Part shown: positions 15,001 to 21,000 of the stretch, in pieces
Layout of the letters: every line of letters begins with the position of its first letter
Numbering within the stretch: the first letter of the stretch is position 1
Source of the DNA: Mya arenaria
Lineage: Eukaryota; Mollusca; Bivalvia; Myida; Myidae
Assembly: GCF_026914265.1 (NCBI RefSeq)
Contig: NC_069124.1
Coordinates: 13,599,088 to 13,663,087, forward strand
Reading direction: 5' to 3'
DNA length: 64,000 nt
Notes under the pieces: model-generated
What the model was told of the DNA's origin: nothing
Seen by the model: only the letters and a program-made list of their open reading frames with translations
Databases searched by the model: none
Program-made: the position numbers and the translations under genes

Positions 15001-18000
15001 TCCATTGACATCTGGCTTTGAAACTTTGTACGCCTGTTCACCATTATGCCCCCAACCTTTACACAGGAGGAGGTAACTCTATCAAGCATTTTGACAAAAT
15101 TATGCCCCTTTTTCAACTTTACAATTTATGTAAAAGTTTACGTACCACCTCAAATATTTTCAATTTATGTAAATATCTCAGCACATCATGTATTGCATTG
15201 AAATCTAATATAACAGTGATCAATTCATGTTTCTCCAAAACTTTTCAATCCATACACCGAAAAGCGGCGGAATAGTCCAGCGCGCTGTCTCTGTGACAGC
15301 TCTTGTTTTTATTTATTTTCTGTTTGTAACATATTCCTCAAATGCGTTTGTGTACTTGATCTCAAATGCATAGTAGCTTTATTTAAGTTAATTAAGAAGA
15401 ATAACTCTAAACTTCATATAAAATATAAAGTAATGCATTATATATAATGTATACACTATTATTGAAGATTGTTGCATATACACTAAATAAATTGCTAACA
15501 GCAACAAAACTGCTTGTTATTTAAAAAGTTTTATTAACATACACAATAAAGCGTTTCCCTTTTACTCCTAGTATGTTTTACGTAGTCATTAAGTAAGCTT
15601 AAAGTGTTCGGCAATAGCACTTCAAGCCCGTAGAGGCAGCGCCTTAATTAATATTAACTACTGTTTTGTTGAAGTATGGCTAGTGCTCGATATTTAAAAA
15701 TAAGTTCAGAATATTAAAAATCAGGTCATGTTTTTTAATACAGACATGTTTATTGTGGCATGTATTGATATTGTTTAATTAACTTATATCATTGGGGACA
15801 GATGGCCAACTCACTAATATCATAGGGGACATGTACATATTTCAAGACATCCCGGTATTTAGCACGTTAAATTATGTAGTTAAGCAACATACCAATGGCT
15901 TGACAGGTATCGCCTGTAAAACCGGGTAAACAGCCACCCAAGCAAGAACCTTCTTTCTTGTCACACCCTGCAACGCAGTGTCCACACGGTTTTGAGCAAT
16001 TAGTGCCATACGTTCCATTTTCGCATTCTTAAAAGACGAAACAGTAATCCCATATTTACCAAATAAAGAAGAAAAAAAGTGTAAATCAAAATACAAATAT
16101 GTATATTAATGTATTTTTGAGTCAGGTTATCGTACCTTTGTCGCACATTTTGCCTGTGTACCCTGCTTTACAATATTTACAAGTGCCGTCTAGTTTGCTA
16201 CACGTATGGACGCAATTAAGACTGCAAATACTATTACAATTGGGTCCATACCTTCCATCTTCGCATTCTACAGCAGAAAAGAAAATACATGTAAAGCATT
16301 ATGGTATGAGCCTTGTAATACAACTCGGCTAGCATCGATTTACATTTTCATGTATCGCCACTCACTGTAACATTTCATAAATTTTAGACTCATAGTTCAA
16401 AGTTATGAAATTGATGCTATCTGAAAAAAGTTTCCTTTAAAAATGTATATCCACTGATATATTTGAGAATATTATATACTTTCATCACATTTGGCTCTTA
16501 AGCTACATTCTACTACTCACCATCTGTACAATTTTGAGTATGTTTATAGCCCGCTGCACATGTCTTGCAGTGTCCATTGCTTACGTTGCACGGAGCTCCG
16601 TTGGAACACTGACCACATGGGTGTTCGCATTCCTCCCCCCACATGCTGATGCTACAATCTGTTTCATTAAGGTAATAGTGACAATTAGATTGGACTTGCA
16701 GCTAGAACATATAATGAAGGTACAACTAACACTCACTTACTTAAAACTTTTTGTTTTAAAAAGGAATGAAAACTACAGGAAAATAGAGTCAAGTGGCCCA
16801 AAACGTTCTGTAAACTTGTTCAACATTACAATGGTCAACTTTAACAGACAAATATCATCTGGCAAACTAGACAGATTCTATAAAAATATAAATGAAACAG
16901 TTATAATAAACAAGATAACCCCTTCTTCCGACTGTTAGTACGAATAGCATATCACAACTAATGATAAATCATTTAGTGAGATTTAACCCGCTTCTCAAGA
17001 GTTAAGCCCAAGTTAAATACTTTTGTTGCACATGCCGTCCTTGCCCGTCCACCTGTTAACACAGCCTGAAGTACAAACACCCGTAAGTCTGTCTTGCATA
17101 GAACCTGGGACAAGACAATGACAGGGAACAGAACAGTTGTATCCGCAGTAGTTCTCCGGACAAATTGAATGACAATACAATGGAAACTACATGGATAAAC
17201 CTAACCAAAGGTTCAAGGCCAACCGAACACTGAACAGAAGAAACACAACGTTATAAGACAACACATTCACATAATATTGTCATTAAACTAGTGTTGTACT
17301 GTCAATCAAGTGAAATACATTATTTCGAGTGTTTACCTTTACTTAAATGCATCAAAAACAGGTCTTGTTAGTGAAGACACAAACATCGCATAGGTCGTAT
17401 ATGAATATGCCCGTTAGTCAAAACATCAGTTGTAATTAAACATGAAAAATGAATAAATAGCAAAATTGTGTGTACGAATGGAAATTTGACGATCATTGAA
17501 CTGCACTTTGTACTATGAATCAATGTGCATGTTTGTTCGTGCGTTATTGTCAATGACTTACGTGCAAACACTTGGATTTCACACACAGTAAAGTGAGAGG
17601 AACCATTCATTTGTTGTATCCTTAAATGTTGCCCTTTTGATGACAGGAAGATCCCTGGCATAGGTCGTGAGTCCGTAGCATTATCATAAATCGTTTTGAA
17701 AGTCCCTCCGTTAGATACGGCAATAGTAAAGTCAGTAGCAAGGAAACCAGCTGAAACATTGGGCAAATTAATTTGCATTTGCAAGGTTGTCTTTTTGTCC
17801 GAAGTTTCTTGATATCCATATGTTTATATAAAAGCACTGTCATTCCTGTCTTTTACAAGTAATTTGCGGATCTTTTTCAATGTATAAACATTCATGAAAA
17901 CACGTACCTTCTTGATATAGAGTAAGCAGAACTAAGTTTATGTCAAGTCGCTGTTGTAGGTCTACATCCATCCATTTATTGTTTCTATCATTTGCATACA

Positions 18001-21000
18001 TTCCAGAGCACTTATGTATATTTGTGTTAATTGTGTTGCCATCAACTGCTCCGGTTGGCGAATATTTCGACGATGCATCGTTCGGACTCAGAGTTAAACG
18101 TTTGCCAAATGCCATATTTATTCCTAAAGTACGAGTATACACATGGATACAATATAATTAACCTTAAACTTAAATATGATTCAAAATGGTAAGTATTACT
18201 TTTTAAACATGTTCGATGTATAAGCCAATTGCTGCAACCTACTTACCATATAAGAAAGATTCATATAATAAGTTCAACGGTAGATAGTCATAATAACTGT
18301 TTACAGTTTAGATGTTCTATAACAACACACATTTTAAAGCTTTCATATTGATATATGGTAAATTGATGGTGTCAACTACCTGCACTTATCTTAATATCAC
18401 AGAGAACCAGCTGTGACGCAATGTTAGCCATCTCAATCCTGACAGAGTTACCAATCATAGGCGTGCCACACTGCACAACCATGGTTTTGTGCGGGATCGC
18501 GATACGATTGTGCTTGTAACAAATAGAGCGTCTTTCGGTCGGCGGTTTGTTGTTTCTTTCATCCTCAGTGTAACCCCATGAAGTCAGGTTTTCTATGTAG
18601 ATCTTGAAGCCGATAAAGTATCCTGGATAAACGAATTAATTTTAACAGTCAATACTATCCTTGCATGTGCATCCGGGATTTTCACAGAGTCTCATTGTCG
18701 GCCTAAAATAAATGTTCTTAAATAAATGTATTTACGAAGGCCATATAGTCAGTCCTGAAACATAAATGAGATCTTAATGAATAGCTGTACAAGAATAACA
18801 GAAACCTTTAGGTTTTTTATTTTTTATTTTAATAAACTAAATCATTCAACGTAGAAGTAAAGGTTTTGAACAATTGAGAGTGATACCAGTAGATTTGGGA
18901 CAATAACAATATAGTTACAAAGATACATGTGAGGTCACACATCACTCGAATATAATGCCATTTTTGAACGCATTCGCCTGGAATAAAACAGATGTTACTA
19001 AAAACTTGTTAAGAAAGAGGTGCTTGACGACCGGTAAAACATTTTTCAATGACATTTGGCACCTAATCGGCGCTGTTGCATACCATACACACATACAGTG
19101 TTCGCTTCACAAGGTATGTACGCGATAGGTTCTTCATCAGTGAATCTATCAGGGAAAAACTAGAAGGCGAAATAATTGTCAGATTTGCTTGCATTTGCGT
19201 TTTGTGACAGAACGGGATATCATTTTTCGTACCAGATAAAAAGGAAAACAACTAGGTGTGATCGGAAAAGACGGCGAAATACCTTAAATCGCTCGAAGAT
19301 AAAAGTGTGTAAAGCGCATGATGTATGAACTATATTTTATATTTGACTCGCATGGTATGGTGACTAAGATTTCAGTTCTACAAAGACAACAGTTACCGGA
19401 TCGGTTCACGCCCACTACGTAGAACCCGCTTTTGGTAAAACCCGTTCACAATCCGGGCTACGCGGTGTCATGCTTCTTACGACAATGCCCTTGCTCATAA
19501 GTCAGTTGTGGTAAAAAGTATTAAGATAAAAACGGATTTCATACACAGCTGGAATATGAACCTGACCTAGCTCATGTGTATTGGGGCTGAACATGACACT
19601 CAAAGAGTATTTATTTACTCGTTTCACGCCATGTCTTTGACACTGCTACTATCAAGTGTTATAACATCATGTCAGACGAGGTCGATCAAAATGAGAACTA
19701 TTTCGAGGGATATCACTAACTATCTAAGTTGTGTATAATATTTCCAAATAGTGGAGATGGCGTTAGCACCTTTTATATGTCCCTCGCATTTCGGACAATT
19801 TTAAATTCCGTGCTAGTACGAAAGAAATTTGAAAACTATGAATTTGAGAGGTAATAATTAGAGATTAGTTTTATCTAATTAAACATTTTACGCATACTAC
19901 AGGATGGCAGGTAAATGTTTCGTTAATTGTGGTCACCATGATTTCATTATTGTAGTCAAAACGGCGACATTACAGAAATGCAAAGCCAACTAGGACGATA
20001 TACTACGTATATATCCATTTGATAGGTTACCAAAACAGGAAGTTAAATAATGATGATAATTGTATATATGACAATTGAATTCAATGTCATGATCGAAATA
20101 TTTTTCTTATAAACGATGTATCGCTTATCGTGATGCGCTGTCTAAATATAGCTTTATTTCGCAATACGTCTTTGGCAATCTCAGGACATAGCATATGTTG
20201 GGGTTACAGAGCATTTATGGTTATCGTAAATGTTTAAGTTCACACAATATTTTATGAAGATAGGTTATATTACTTTAAAAAATAACCTTAATGCGTCTAG
20301 TTCATACACACAGTTTTGTATTCCTGTCTCAAGTATTAAGCTGTTCAGATCGCTACAGAAAATATGTGTAAATTTTAAATACAATACTCTAACAGTTACA
20401 TTTTTTAACATACTTCTAAGGGTTTCATCGTTTGACAACACCAGTTGGAAATCATAAAATCTTGTGTTGTTGATGAAGTAAATGCTCCAGTACGGTTCAT
20501 TGCGCCTATTGATTCTAGGAGATGCGCTGTCTGTTGAGCTACATGTTGAGATGTTTCCATCATGTGCTTGTTGCGAGTATTGTTGTCCAGGATGTGGAAG
20601 GTTGTCTAAATGTCTTGAACCATACAGTTTGTTTATCTCATCGTTAAAATCCAGCGCAATATCATCTAATAATTAGAAAAGTATCAAAGTAGTACATATT
20701 TAAATGAGGGGTGTTTGAGGTATGATAAATTGGATTATGATTGACGTGATGGAATGCTATACATGTAAAGAACATTTCTTACAATACTGGCACCCAGGTC
20801 CGAACCAGTGTCTTTCGCACTCTTTACAAGCTCCAGTGACGTTAGCACACTGTTTGTTTCCGGCGCAGTGACAAAGGTGTTCACAATCGGGTCCAAACCG
20901 GTACAAACCATTATCGTCGACTCCACAGGCTAAACTCACTGAAATATATAACAATGTATTATTATGTAGGTATGCATCTCTTTCTTGTCTTGGATATTTT

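Noticed and set aside
17168..17187. RPTP exon 7 starting after the AG at 17188-17187
   Set aside because: Puts the exon in phase 0, incompatible with the phase 1 end of exon 6.
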